Positions 23,391-33,187 of a stretch of DNA of 64,000 bases are shown here, in pieces. The DNA lies in the NCBI GenBank assembly GCA_002104985.1, contig MCGO01000002.1:248001-312000 (forward strand), read 5' to 3'. Each line of letters opens with the position of its first letter. The first letter of the stretch is position 1. The position numbers were made by a program, and so were the translations under genes. This stretch comes from Rhizoclosmatium globosum (taxonomy: Eukaryota; Chytridiomycota; Chytridiomycetes; Chytridiales; Chytriomycetaceae). Below the pieces are notes generated by a model. The model made no database searches and was not told the DNA's origin. It saw only the letters and a list, made by a program, of their open reading frames with translations.

Positions 23391-24011
23391 ATGGCAGACC
23401 GCAAAGCCCGTCTCGCAGAACTGCGCAAACTCAAAGAAACCGCCGAGGATCCAAAGGCAAATCATGTCCAGAATGTGCAAAGGACGAGGATAAGAAGGTG
23501 TTTTTGTTGTGGGTTGTTTCTGGTGCAGCTAACTCCCTTGTACCTTCCAGATTTCATTCAGAAACTACGATCCACTGACGAACACGTTAAGTCCCTCAAG
23601 GACTCGAAGGAAGGAGTGCGCCGGCGGCAGCTCCCGCAAAGACCCTGGAGACAGAGGTACTCCCACAGCTCCAATGCTTGTGCTCACTGACACGCTCAAA
23701 CAGATGAAACAAATCGAGAAAGATGCAAAGGAATTATTGGAGAAACAAGTACCACGAGCGAGACTGTGGTATGTACACAGTAACAGAAACACGACTGCTC
23801 ACAAACCAAACAAGGAAATCGCATCTTAGCACCGCGAAAACCTGGATTTGATTTGGCACGGGATTTGGAACGTAGGATGGAGAAACTTGAGAAGCGGACC
23901 AACTATGCCATTGCTGAAAATATCAGGAAACGCTTCAAGGACTCACATGATATTTCTGAAGTGGCAGATGTCAACCAGGAACAAGAGGATTTGGATGAAG
24001 ATGATGACTGA
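23391..24011 (+). CDS. CCDC12 / Cwf18 spliceosome-associated protein
   Basis: A small coiled-coil component of the Prp19-related (NTC) spliceosome module in the nucleus. Starts 'MADRKARLAELRKLKETAED'. After a 50-odd-nt intron comes 'FRNYDPLT', and after a second intron the family's C-terminal block 'PRKPGFDLARDLERRMEKLE' and 'KRTNYAIAENIRKRFKDSHD', ending in an acidic tail '...EDLDEDDD'. The middle is damaged: the frame shifts near 23581, near 23620 and near 23690, with sensible sequence in all three frames ('HVKSLKDSKE', 'APAKTLETEVLPQLQ', 'MKQIEKDAKELLEKQVP'). Given an otherwise intact gene, base-calling deletions are more likely than loss of function. Confidence 0.85.
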
Positions 24012-24111
24012 AGTAAAGAACAAATACTATTTATTGGAGAAGGAGAAATGAGAATAAGGTTTATTGAAAAGAGAACGAAAAAGGAGACCCGATTCCAACA
24101 CTATATTTCCC

Positions 24112-26178
24112 TTACTTGAAAGTATGAGCGTTGTGTAATCCAACAACTTCACCCGTCGATGCCATCTTCTTCAAACTACCATTTCGTGATGCCTCCAAAT
24201 CATTTAAATATTGATCATCCACATCGCCAGTCACGTATTTTCCGTTGAAAACCGATGTATCAAAGGTCTTCAAGTTAGGGTTGAACTTTTGGATTGAGTG
24301 GATCAAGTCATCCAATCTTGGAAGATAACCTTGTCACATCCAAGTCCTCAGCAACTTCCTCTTCAGTTTTCCGGTAGGCTATCAGTTCAGTTCTAGTAGG
24401 CATATCGATTCCGTAGACGTTGGGGAAACGGATGGGAGGGCACAAGAGGCAAAGTAACCTTCTTGGCTCCACATTCACGGGCCATGTTGACAATTTCACG
24501 GGAGGTAGTACCACGAACAATAGAGTCTGATGAATAGTTAGAATAAGCCTAACATGTCTAAAAGCCTTACCATCGACAATTAAAACGTTTTTGCCTGCAA
24601 ACTCCATTCCCATTGGGTTCAACTTTCTACGGACGGACTTTTCTCTGAGGGATTGACCAGGCATGATGAAAGTTCGCCCAATATATCTGTTCTTGATGAA
24701 GCCTTCACGGTAAAGAATGTTGAGTCTGTAGGAAACCTGCAAAGCAGCGGAACGACTGGTGTCGGAACCTTTGAATCCGTTAGTCACCTACATCAAACGT
24801 ACTCAACAAACTCACTGGAATAACAACATCAATATCAACATTTCCTTGGAGCACCTTGGTAACACGGTCTGCGAGAGCTTCACCCATCGCCAATCGAGAC
24901 TTGTAAACAGAGACACCGTCAATGATGGAATCGGTACGAGCAAAGTCTGAAATGAACGCATCAGAGTCAAACAATCAAATGAAATCAAACTTACAAACAT
25001 ATTCGAAAATGCAAGGAGAGAATTCACGTGGCTCGGCAACTTGCCTCTTGATCAAGCCACCTTGGTTCGAAATAATCAAAGCTTCTCCAGGCTTCACATC
25101 AACAAAGTTGGTGAAACCAAGGGCATCCAACACAACACTTTCGGAGGAGACCATGTAGTCGGTACCGTAGTGAGACTTACGCTCTCCGTAAATGAGAGGA
25201 CGAATTCCGTGTGGGTCCTGTTTTTGTAAGTCAGTTTTCCCTCAACACCCCATCCTTTCTTGAATACGTACTCTGAACGCAAAGATTCCGAATCCAGCAA
25301 CCATTCCAGTCACGGCGTATCCTCCCTTACATTGCTTGTAAACACCCTCCAAAGCCTTGAAGACATCGTCCTCGTTGACACTACACGCAATAGGTCAGAA
25401 CCAGAAACCACACTTCATAAAGCTAAAATCAACGAACCGGAACTTTCCAGTTTGCTGCAAGTGGTGAGCAAAGATATTCAAGAGCAGTTCAGAGTCAGAT
25501 TCAGTGTTGACGTGACGATGAGCCTCGTGGTCCACAAAGGCTCTTAATTCCTTGGTGTTGGTCAAGTTTCCGTTCTATATGTAGAGAATCTGTAATCAGA
25601 TACCCTTCATTCGAAATCAGATGGGGAAGGTCGGGTCCTTACGTGGGCCAAACAAGACCGTAAGGACTGTTAACGTAGAAGGCTGCGCCTCAGAAATTGA
25701 TGAGGTTCCAGCGGTTGGGTAACGAACTGAACGTACAGAGTTAGGCTCTTTGGTAAACAACGTCCTCCACCCCAAAACCAGTTGGATAACTAACCATGTC
25801 CAACACCCATGGATCCCTGCAACGCCATCAACTGTGCTTGCTAAACACGTCTCGAACCATTCCGTTGTTTTTGCATTGATGGAGCTTTCCCTTCTGGCCA
25901 CAGGTGATGATTCCGGCTGCATCCTGTCAGATTCCAAATCAGTATCTTGGATACCATGATCCCAACAGTTTGAGGTCACGGAACAAGAAGGTATAGTACC
26001 TGTCCACGGTGCTGCAGGATACCAAGACCTTCGTAAAGTTCAGCGCTGGCAGCGGAGTTTGGGTCGGCGAGAATGCTGGCGAGGATACCACACTACGTAT
26101 AAACGCAATTCAGTTAGCTACAGAGCTAGAGCATACATCTACCAGTCCATACGACTGGAACGAAATAGAACGTACCAT
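24112..26178 (-). CDS. ADE4: amidophosphoribosyltransferase (PurF/Ade4)
   Basis: Catalyses the first committed step of purine synthesis, PRPP + glutamine to 5-phosphoribosylamine. The ATG (26178-26176) is an exon of its own; after the intron the chain continues '[20 protein letters not shown]' then '[11 protein letters not shown]'. The nucleophilic Cys is thus the first residue of exon 2. Further motifs: '[18 protein letters not shown]', '[19 protein letters not shown]', 'DSELLLNIF', 'FGFAVGG..'-type loop region near 25300, '[20 protein letters not shown]', and the PRPP loop '[20 protein letters not shown]'. '[20 protein letters not shown]' and 'EEEVAEDLD' follow. Two single-base losses (T run and C run, 24437-24456) break the expected 'FASCAPPIRF'. 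Seven or eight introns. Confidence 0.94.
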
Positions 26179-26421
26179 GTTTTGTTACTTTTGAGCTTTG
26201 ATGCTAGAAAGAAAAAAAAGAAGGGGCGGAAAATTCATAACCTTCCCCAGACACTTCGGTCAAGTTGCAAGCGAAGTTATCCTTCACAGTCATTTATGGT
26301 AAGACGTAAGAGCAATAAAAAGCAGCAATTGTATTAGGAATCAACGAACACTCCAATTTTCCTCATTAAAAAAACAGATGACGATTCAATCAGAAATAGT
26401 TCAGCAAGAAGGGATGAGCAT

Positions 26422-28093
26422 TTACTTCTTGGCGAACATCTTGATGAGGTGGTCGGTGGAGTAGGACTTGGGGCGCTCAATTGGCATACCAAGAGCACGG
26501 GCCCAGATCAAACCAGAGGTAACTCCCAAAGCACGGGAGACACCGAAGAGAACAGTGTAGTAGTCCTCCTGGGTGAATCCGTAGTGCTGAAGCAGGACAC
26601 CAGAGTGAGCATCGACATTTGGCCATGGGTTCTTGGTCTTTCCGTGCTCAGTCAAGACACCTGGAGCAATGGTGTAGACCTGGCTGACAAGCTTGAACAA
26701 AGCGTTGTCTGGAGGTGCTTCAAGGCAAACTCACGCTGGCAAGCGTAACGTGGGTCAGTCTTACGGAGGACGGCGTGTCCGTAACCTGGGACGACCTGTC
26801 CGCTCTTGAGAGTGGTCCAGAGGTATTCCTTGATCTTCTCGTCAGATGGGTTCTCACCGACAGCGGCTGCATCTTCATGATCCATCGGAGACTTCCTGGT
26901 TGGCAAGACCGTGGAGTGGTCCAGCAAGACCGTTGAGACCGGCAGCGAAAGCGAGGTATGGGTCAGAGAGAGCAGATCCAACCAAGTGAGTAGTGTGGGC
27001 ACTGTTATCAGTTTGGAAATTTTAGTAAAGCAGAGATCTTTTTGACACCATGTGTCCAGAGATAACAAACCTGACGTTTCCTCCCTCGTGGTCAGAGTGG
27101 ATGGTCAAGTACAAACGCATAAGCTCAGCAAACTGCTCGTCGTTGTAACCAAGGAGCTTGGAGAAGTTAGCAGAGTAGTCCAACTTAGGGTCGATGGCTG
27201 GGAGCTTTCCGTCCTTGTAAACGTTACGGTAGATACGGGCAGCGATAGCTGGCAACTTGGCAATCAAGTCGTTACAGTCCTCGTAGACGTAGTCCCAGTA
27301 TTGGGTCTTTGGAACTCCAGCCTGGTAGGCCTTGGCGAAGCTGGACTCTCCCTGAAGAGCAGTAACAGCCAAAGAGAACTGAGACATTGGGTGGAGAGTG
27401 TTTGGGCAACGGTCAAGGAGGTCCTCGACGTAAGATGGGATGGCAGAACGGGCAGCCCAGTCAGCAGAAAGGGCACGGACTTGCTCGGTGGTTGGACCTC
27501 ACCAGTAACCAAGAGCCAGAAGAGACCTTCTGGGAGTGGCTCGGAACCACCCTCAGCCTTTGGAAGAAGCTTTTGGCACTCTGGGATGGTAAGGTTACGG
27601 AATCTGATTCCCTATCGATTGCAAAGAAAGAACGAGATGAGACCATGATCGCACATGTTGTCAAAAAAGGTGCAAACGTACCTCCTCAGCGTCCAAGACG
27701 GAGGTTTCCCAGATAAGACCCTTGATTCCACGCATACCTCCGTAAGCCTACATAGTAAGACTGGTAAGTTTTTTATCGAATACAGAATAACAGGTTGTTT
27801 CGCACCATGTCAACAGTGGTCTCTCCAAGGACCTTGGAACCGTGCTCGGCACGGAAGGCCTTAACCTTAGCCTGCTCAATTGGGATCAACTCTCTGAGTC
27901 GCTCCTTCAATGTCTATAACACGTTCAAAGCATTAATAATGATCCCAGCCGATAAGAAAGCGTAACATACTTGTGGCTTGGCGGTAGAGAAGGATCTAGC
28001 CAATCGGGAGGTAGTGCTGACGATACGCTAGATGAAAGGGCAAGGATCAGAACGGTGTGAGGGTGTTGTAAGATCACGCACGGAAAACTGCAT
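26422..28093 (-). CDS. CIT1: citrate synthase, mitochondrial
   Basis: Condenses acetyl-CoA and oxaloacetate in the TCA cycle. The first exon codes only MQFS; the joined N-terminus '[20 protein letters not shown]' is a typical matrix presequence. Core: '[20 protein letters not shown]', '[20 protein letters not shown]' (active-site His), '[15 protein letters not shown]', '[20 protein letters not shown]' (second His), '[20 protein letters not shown]', and the C-terminus '[17 protein letters not shown]'. The frame is lost and regained at about 26712, 26867 and 26890; each is repaired by a single inserted base. Codons are strongly biased as in the malate dehydrogenase, suggesting high expression. 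No peroxisomal tail. Confidence 0.95.
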
Positions 28094-28347
28094 GGTCGTT
28101 TTTGACAGAATTGTGTAGAAAAAGAGAAGGGGGCTGTCCCCCAACCAAACCAATCGGAAAAATGGATGATTTAGCAGACCATGCGGCAACTTGCACAATG
28201 GTTCCTTTACACCAGGTTGTCCATGAGTATAATGTTCCTTGAGTTCCGATCATCTTAAATGCATTGCTTCATTTAATCATCTATCTGCGATAAGAACTGA
28301 ACTAAATATTCCAAGTACAACCTATTCCTTATATTCCTCCGTAAAAA

Positions 28348-30256
28348 ATGTTGACAAACATACTGGCTCATAGACGAATCTGGGCCGAAGAGCTCGAGAA
28401 GTTGGATACCCAACGGTATTCAAAGCAAAATACGCCATATTTGCCTCTAACAATTCGATTCTTAGTCTGGCTTTACAAAGAGTCTGTGACGAATCATTGG
28501 ACAAGTTTGAAGCAACATGCCACAACAAGCAAATCCGAACCCTCATTTCAGAACTTAAGAAAAGTCAGATTCGTCTCTCGAAGATAGGCGGTTCTTCAAA
28601 AGAGTGAGAAACGCGTGTTGGTGGCTTGATCCCAATTAAAATCCCATGAACCCTTCTTAGAACTCTTTGAGACCCTGACTTCCCGATCCAATATTTTGAA
28701 ATATCAAAGAGTACGGTTATGGATGGATACGAAGATTTAGTTGAAAAGGTTTCATCCGAGGCTGTTATCAATCGAAACAACTGATCGAAAAACCAAAACG
28801 CAGGCACTTGACTTGGAACATGAAATTCGAAAAGACACGCAATCTTTATCTGTATTCCATCAGAGCGAACTGCAATTGTAGATCCATGGACTTGATAGTG
28901 AAAACGGAACAGTCAGCCATTCCATGAGTTCCCGTGCGCTGACGCTTCATTCGCCATATCAAAATTCAATGAATTGGAACAGTATGAACATAAGAATCTT
29001 TCGATCATTGACCTTGTTCATTAGAATGTGTTCAAAACATAAAGAACAACTTCAGGCCTTGAAAGAAGAATTCAAATATTACGCAGAAGATGATCACGAT
29101 GGATGGAAAGAGGAAACACACTTTCGCTTCGAAAAGTTAAGGAACGAGTATAGGACGATCACCGATAAGAAGTTATACCAAAACCGGTTGGAAGTTGAAT
29201 TTCCGAAGTTGACCAAATCGGACATAAAAGTAACTTAAATAACATCTTACGGCTCCTTTCTTGCCATTTAATATTTATTTAATAGTTCCATGTCGAATGG
29301 ATCGAGAGAAATGCCGGATATAAAACGAGATTGAACGCCATCAACAAGAACTACCAGAAGCAGTGGCCGAATTCATCAAATCCACCATTCATCAGTTTCC
29401 GGTAAAATTATTGTTTGTTTCGTCCCGTCAATGGCTAACCTTGTAAATAGATTGTGTCGGAACAATACCTTGCAAAAGTTCAGGCTGAACACGATCAGCA
29501 ATCAGTCCTTCAACGAATCGAAGAAACCCATAAAAAACTTTCAGAATGGCGAAGAAAAGGATGCAAGATATTGAAAGGGAAGAAGAGATTCGTCAGTTTG
29601 AAATGCAACAGGCTGAAGCCCAAAATGTTTGAGCTCCAGTTGCTTGTCAACACACTTATACAATACAACAGGAAGAAAAAGAAGCGAAAAGATTGCAAGA
29701 GCTTGAAGCGAAACGGAATGCTGTAGCTGAGTTCAAAATGCAAAAACGTCAGAAACAACTAGAAATGATTGAGGCCTATGAACAAGCTCATAGAGATGAA
29801 TTGACAATGCTTGCGGAACTGAAGCCGGTATTTCACCACTTATTACAAATTGCCGACTCAAAACTCCCCTTTCTTCAGCACAATGTTGAACGAGTCAAGT
29901 ATCGATCAAATGAAAGGGTCAAGAAACTTGAACAAAAGCGTCACGAAATCGAAGAGCGAGAGCTCCAGCGACAAGAAATTGAAAGAAAGCTGGAACAATT
30001 GAGGTTGAGTGTTGCAATAACGGCTGAAACGTGAGGATGTCCTATATAGGAACCACAGTTCCTAAACACAAAAAACAGAGACTGGAATCGAATTCTTCGT
30101 CCTACAAAGTCGTTTCAAGCTTCTAAAGAGACTGAGAAACTGGTTTGTTCTCGTGTGGGATAAGTAATATTACTAAAATAATCCCCTCCTTCTCAGCCCC
30201 AGTTATTTACGGTGCCTGGATTTTCAGTCGCAAGTTTAATGAAAGACAGAAGGTGA
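28348..30256 (+). CDS. coiled-coil protein resembling CCDC148/CCDC112
   Basis: Begins 'MLTNILAHRRIWAEELEKLD'. It consists largely of charged alpha-helix: 'ISELKKSQIRLSKIGGSSKE', 'LKEEFKYYAEDDHDGWKEE', 'VQAEHDQQSVLQRIEETHKK', 'QELEAKRNAVAEFKMQKRQK'. The C-terminal motif 'RDWNRILRPTKSFQASKETE' leads over a clean intron to 'PQLFTVPGFSVASLMKDRR'. The 'DxxRIxxPTxSF' element near the C-terminus resembles the tail of metazoan CCDC148/CCDC112 coiled-coil proteins, some of which are centriole- or cilium-associated. That would fit a zoospore-forming organism but is unproven. Frame breaks at about 28410, 28720-28900 and 29560. Stop TGA at 30254-30256. Confidence 0.6.
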
Positions 30257-30529
30257 CAAATCGCAGAAGTAGTTATTTCAGCTTCTGACGAAGTTATTTA
30301 AGGTTCCGAATTTCTGCAGCCCTTCACCAACTTGGCTCCAAAACTCGGCTTACGCTCACGATCTCATAATGAAGATAAATAAACTAAAATAATCATTGAC
30401 AAATAGATCCTCAGCCCCCAACGATTTTTTCCTTTGCTTTTGTTTTGGCGAGCGTCTTTTTCTGGCTCTCTTTTTTTGGACTCAACAAGCCCAAGTTTTG
30501 TTCTTGGTTTCTTTCCCCCCCTTGCTTCC

Positions 30530-31703
30530 ATGGCGAGTGAGATTCGGCAAATTCTAGATGCAGAAACTCTAGTTGACCTTGAAAAGCTGAAGCAATTGGG
30601 CCGATATGGCGTCCCTGATGAGGTACTGGTTTCCACACACTCTCCCGCTTATCAGTTTTCTTTTTGGTGTGGGCCCCCCCCCCCCAAATCTGAAAGGAAA
30701 CCCTATCCTGACCATCGAAATCATGTCACCAACAAACGTACATTAGGTCCGTGCAGATACCTGGAAATACCTCCTTGGAATAGAAACAGCCGACAAAGGT
30801 CTCTCACCCATATCCTTACCCCCAAAATCTGTCAAACACCTGAAACCCGCCCCTCTCTCAAATCAGCCAACGAAATCACATCCCGAGCCCAAAACACATC
30901 CCGGTACCAATCCACAGCCTCCCAAACAAGCAACGACACACTCAAACGAATCCGCGGCGAAGTCTCTCGATACATTACAAAGTGCCGGTCCCAACGACTC
31001 CAATTTGCTTCCAAGGACCCTTCTGGTGTCCTGGAAAACGTTATTTCAACGTACCTTACTGAACGGCGGAATGTCGAATATGCTCCTCAGATGGTATACC
31101 TTGCAGGCCCGTTTGCGTTCCTGATGGCGAGTGAGGCGGATGTGTATTATGGGTTCATGTCGTTGATGCGGATGTGGGAGGACGGTGAGGAGGGGGTGAC
31201 TGTTTCTGCACGGGTTTCTGAGTTTTGTGTGCTTGTGAGGACGTTGTTGCCAGAATTGCACAACCACTTTGAAGAAGAGGAAGTTGATTTCAAGGAATGT
31301 GCGAATAGCTGGTTTTCTTCGTTGTTGGCGAAAGAGTTGCCTTTGGAGTGTAAGTGACCTTTGGTTCTTTTTGGAGGGTGATGGAAACTGATGGATGGAT
31401 ATCAGGCTTGTTGCGGTTATGGGACACATATTTCTCAATACCGAATGGGCTCGATATGCATGTTTATGTCTGTTTGGGTATGTTTAAACTTGTTTATTTT
31501 TGATTCCCCATATTCACCTGTAATTGCCATTAGCAATGCTATCGACTCTGAAAGATAACTTGGAAGAACTCGAGCAATCTGAAATACACGGTGTCTTACT
31601 TCGATTGCCCAACATTGACATGGATAATGTCATCAATCAAGCATTTGTCATTAGGGATGAAGTACTCGCAAAGCGATTATCTGAAATTGACACATACAAC
31701 TGA
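30530..31703 (+). CDS. TBC-domain protein (Rab GAP family), atypical catalytic fingers
   Basis: TBC proteins stimulate GTP hydrolysis by Rab GTPases. Starts 'MASEIRQILDAETLVDLEKL' and 'GRYGVPDE', continues after an intron with 'VRADTWKYLLGIETADKG', then 'IRGEVSRYITKCRSQ', 'LENVISTYLTERRNVEYAPQ', 'MVYLAGPFAFLMASEADVYY', 'TLLPELHNHFEEEEVDFKEC', 'LLRLWDTYFSIPNGLDMHVY' and 'LRLPNIDMDNVINQAF'. The usual Arg-finger box IxxDxxR reads IRGEVSR here. The usual Gln-finger YxQGM reads YAPQM, so GAP activity may be altered or lost. The frame changes between about 30790 and 30860. Intron 1 holds a run of 12 C at about 30674-30685. Stop TGA 31701-31703. Confidence 0.85.
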
Positions 31704-32070
31704 ATATATGGTATGAACTCTATGAGGATGGGGAGGATCAAGTTGTGCAACTTATTTGTTATTGGAATTTGGGACATGAATATGAAGGAGGAGAGAAACT
31801 TAAACTAGTATTATTCCAAGTGAAGCTCTTGGTGAACGAATACATAAATTATAATAGATGGGTCTACTCCAACATTTTGTCCTCGTCTCCAGCGCTCCTA
31901 ATGATCATGTATTATTTCTTATTTTCGATCCAAGTTAATGAAGAAGTTTCAGTAATCCAGCCCGAGCCTTTCGTGGTGTTAATTCTGATGATTTTTCGAT
32001 TCCACCCTTCAATACTTTATCTTTGATGGGGTACCCAAAGCAGGTGCTGATGAATTAAATTGTTGTTGCT
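31704..32070 (+). other. unresolved coding-like sequence between TBC gene and NSL1-like gene
   Basis: Two frames read like protein although no complete gene can be built. From an ATG at 31857 the frame gives 'MGLLQHFVLVSSAPNDHVLF' and LIFDPS, then two adjacent stops (TAA TGA), then in the same frame 'RSFSNPARAFRGVNSDDFSI' and 'PPFNTLSLMGYPKQVLMN'. Upstream another frame reads 'WYELYEDGEDQVVQLICYWN'. It may be a decayed or mis-sequenced small gene. No family is recognised. Confidence 0.3.
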
Positions 32071-32212
32071 CTTTATGCTGATGCTGAATCGACGTGGATT
32101 GTGAGGCTGAAGAAAGAGTGTTTGTTGTAGCGGCTGAGCAAAAATCTCCAACGACGACACGGGCATTTTTCCATTGAGTTTTCGTTGTTGATACAGTCTA
32201 TGAAAATGAGAT

Positions 32213-32948
32213 TCAGCTCTTTTGTTTGGTTAAGCGTGAGAGTACCGCTTTCGTGTCTTCTAATGTCTTTTCTGCCACAGCAACGTCTTTTGACAGATCC
32301 AGAGCCTGACTTGATAGCCAATCTGAAACTATGGAATTAATAACCCATTAGCAAGATGCAGAATTCTTACCAGCAGTTTGTTTCAGAGACAAAACAGAAG
32401 GTGGACACGTTGTGACTTCGTGCGCCATGGATTCTGCGAGCTCAGTATCACGCTGTCTACGGCGCAGCAGGGCTTCAGTTTGTTTCTGCATCAATGCAAG
32501 TGGAGCATCGATTCGTTTCTTTGCCACGCGTTCTCTGACTTCGACAAGATGCAACAGAAGAGACTCTCGACGGACGCGCAACGAGTCGTCGAATGGTTCG
32601 AATTCTGATTGAAGAAGTGATTAATGAACAGACAGTTCTACATGTTAATCTGTTTAATGCACCACTCACTCACTCACCTTCAGCCGGGGCATCAATTGCG
32701 TCCAAACCAACGAGTCCATTCACGGCCAAGTTATTTGCGGCACAGCGAAAGACGCGGGCAACGACCTGTTTTTAAAAGCAAAGCGCGAAAGAGACTGAGC
32801 TGCGACGCCCGCCTTTGACGGAACGCACCTTCTCTGCCTCCGCCGCCTCTGCCGCCGCCACTTTCGCAACATTCGCCGCAACTTCGCGTTGCACAAACGC
32901 CACGTCGTCGCGCTGCTCAATACAAATCCGCGGCAGTTCGGTCGCCAT
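32213..32948 (-). CDS. probable kinetochore protein NSL1/Mis14 (MIND complex)
   Basis: Four exons give a protein of roughly 190 residues. Order: 'MATELPRICIEQRDDVAFVQ' with an Ala/Glu-rich helix, 'VVARVFRCAANNLAVNGLVG', 'EFEPFDDSLRVRRESLLLHL' with 'VEVRERVAKKRIDAPLALMQ', and C-terminal helix 'DWLSSQALDLSKDVAVAEKT' ending LTKQKS. The block 'EPFDxxLxxRxxxLxxxLxxxxxxVxxxRxxAP' is what I associate with NSL1/Mis14, a subunit of the Mis12 complex linking centromeres to NDC80. That match is from memory of the family pattern, so confidence is moderate. Any small coiled-coil protein is the alternative. Introns are about 50-70 nt; one begins with a GTGAGTGAGTGAGTG repeat. Confidence 0.5.
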
Positions 32949-33187
32949 TTGTTTGCGAAATGTTCGGACAAAAATTGTGATTAATTCAACTATGATACTT
33001 CACATTCCATGATTCAACTATGATTCAAGCGGCCTATTTGGTAAAGTATTATTGTCAAATTTCTATAGAATGAGACAATGACTTGAGGGTATACTGGTTG
33101 GTGCTTCGTTACAATTCATAAACTACACCAAAACTACGGCCATCTCAGAACTAATGAACGATAAATATCAGACCAAATAAATTAAAA
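32949..33187. promoter_or_regulatory. bidirectional promoter region, NSL1-like / DHX29
   Basis: About 240 AT-rich bases separate divergent start codons. An imperfect direct repeat, 'TTCAACTATGAT' (near 32986 and 33013), occurs twice. No other motif is evident. Confidence 0.4.

Noticed and set aside
30674..30685. Run of 12 C in the TBC intron as a functional element
   Set aside because: A lone intronic homopolymer of uncertain length; more likely noise, though it may upset sequencing.
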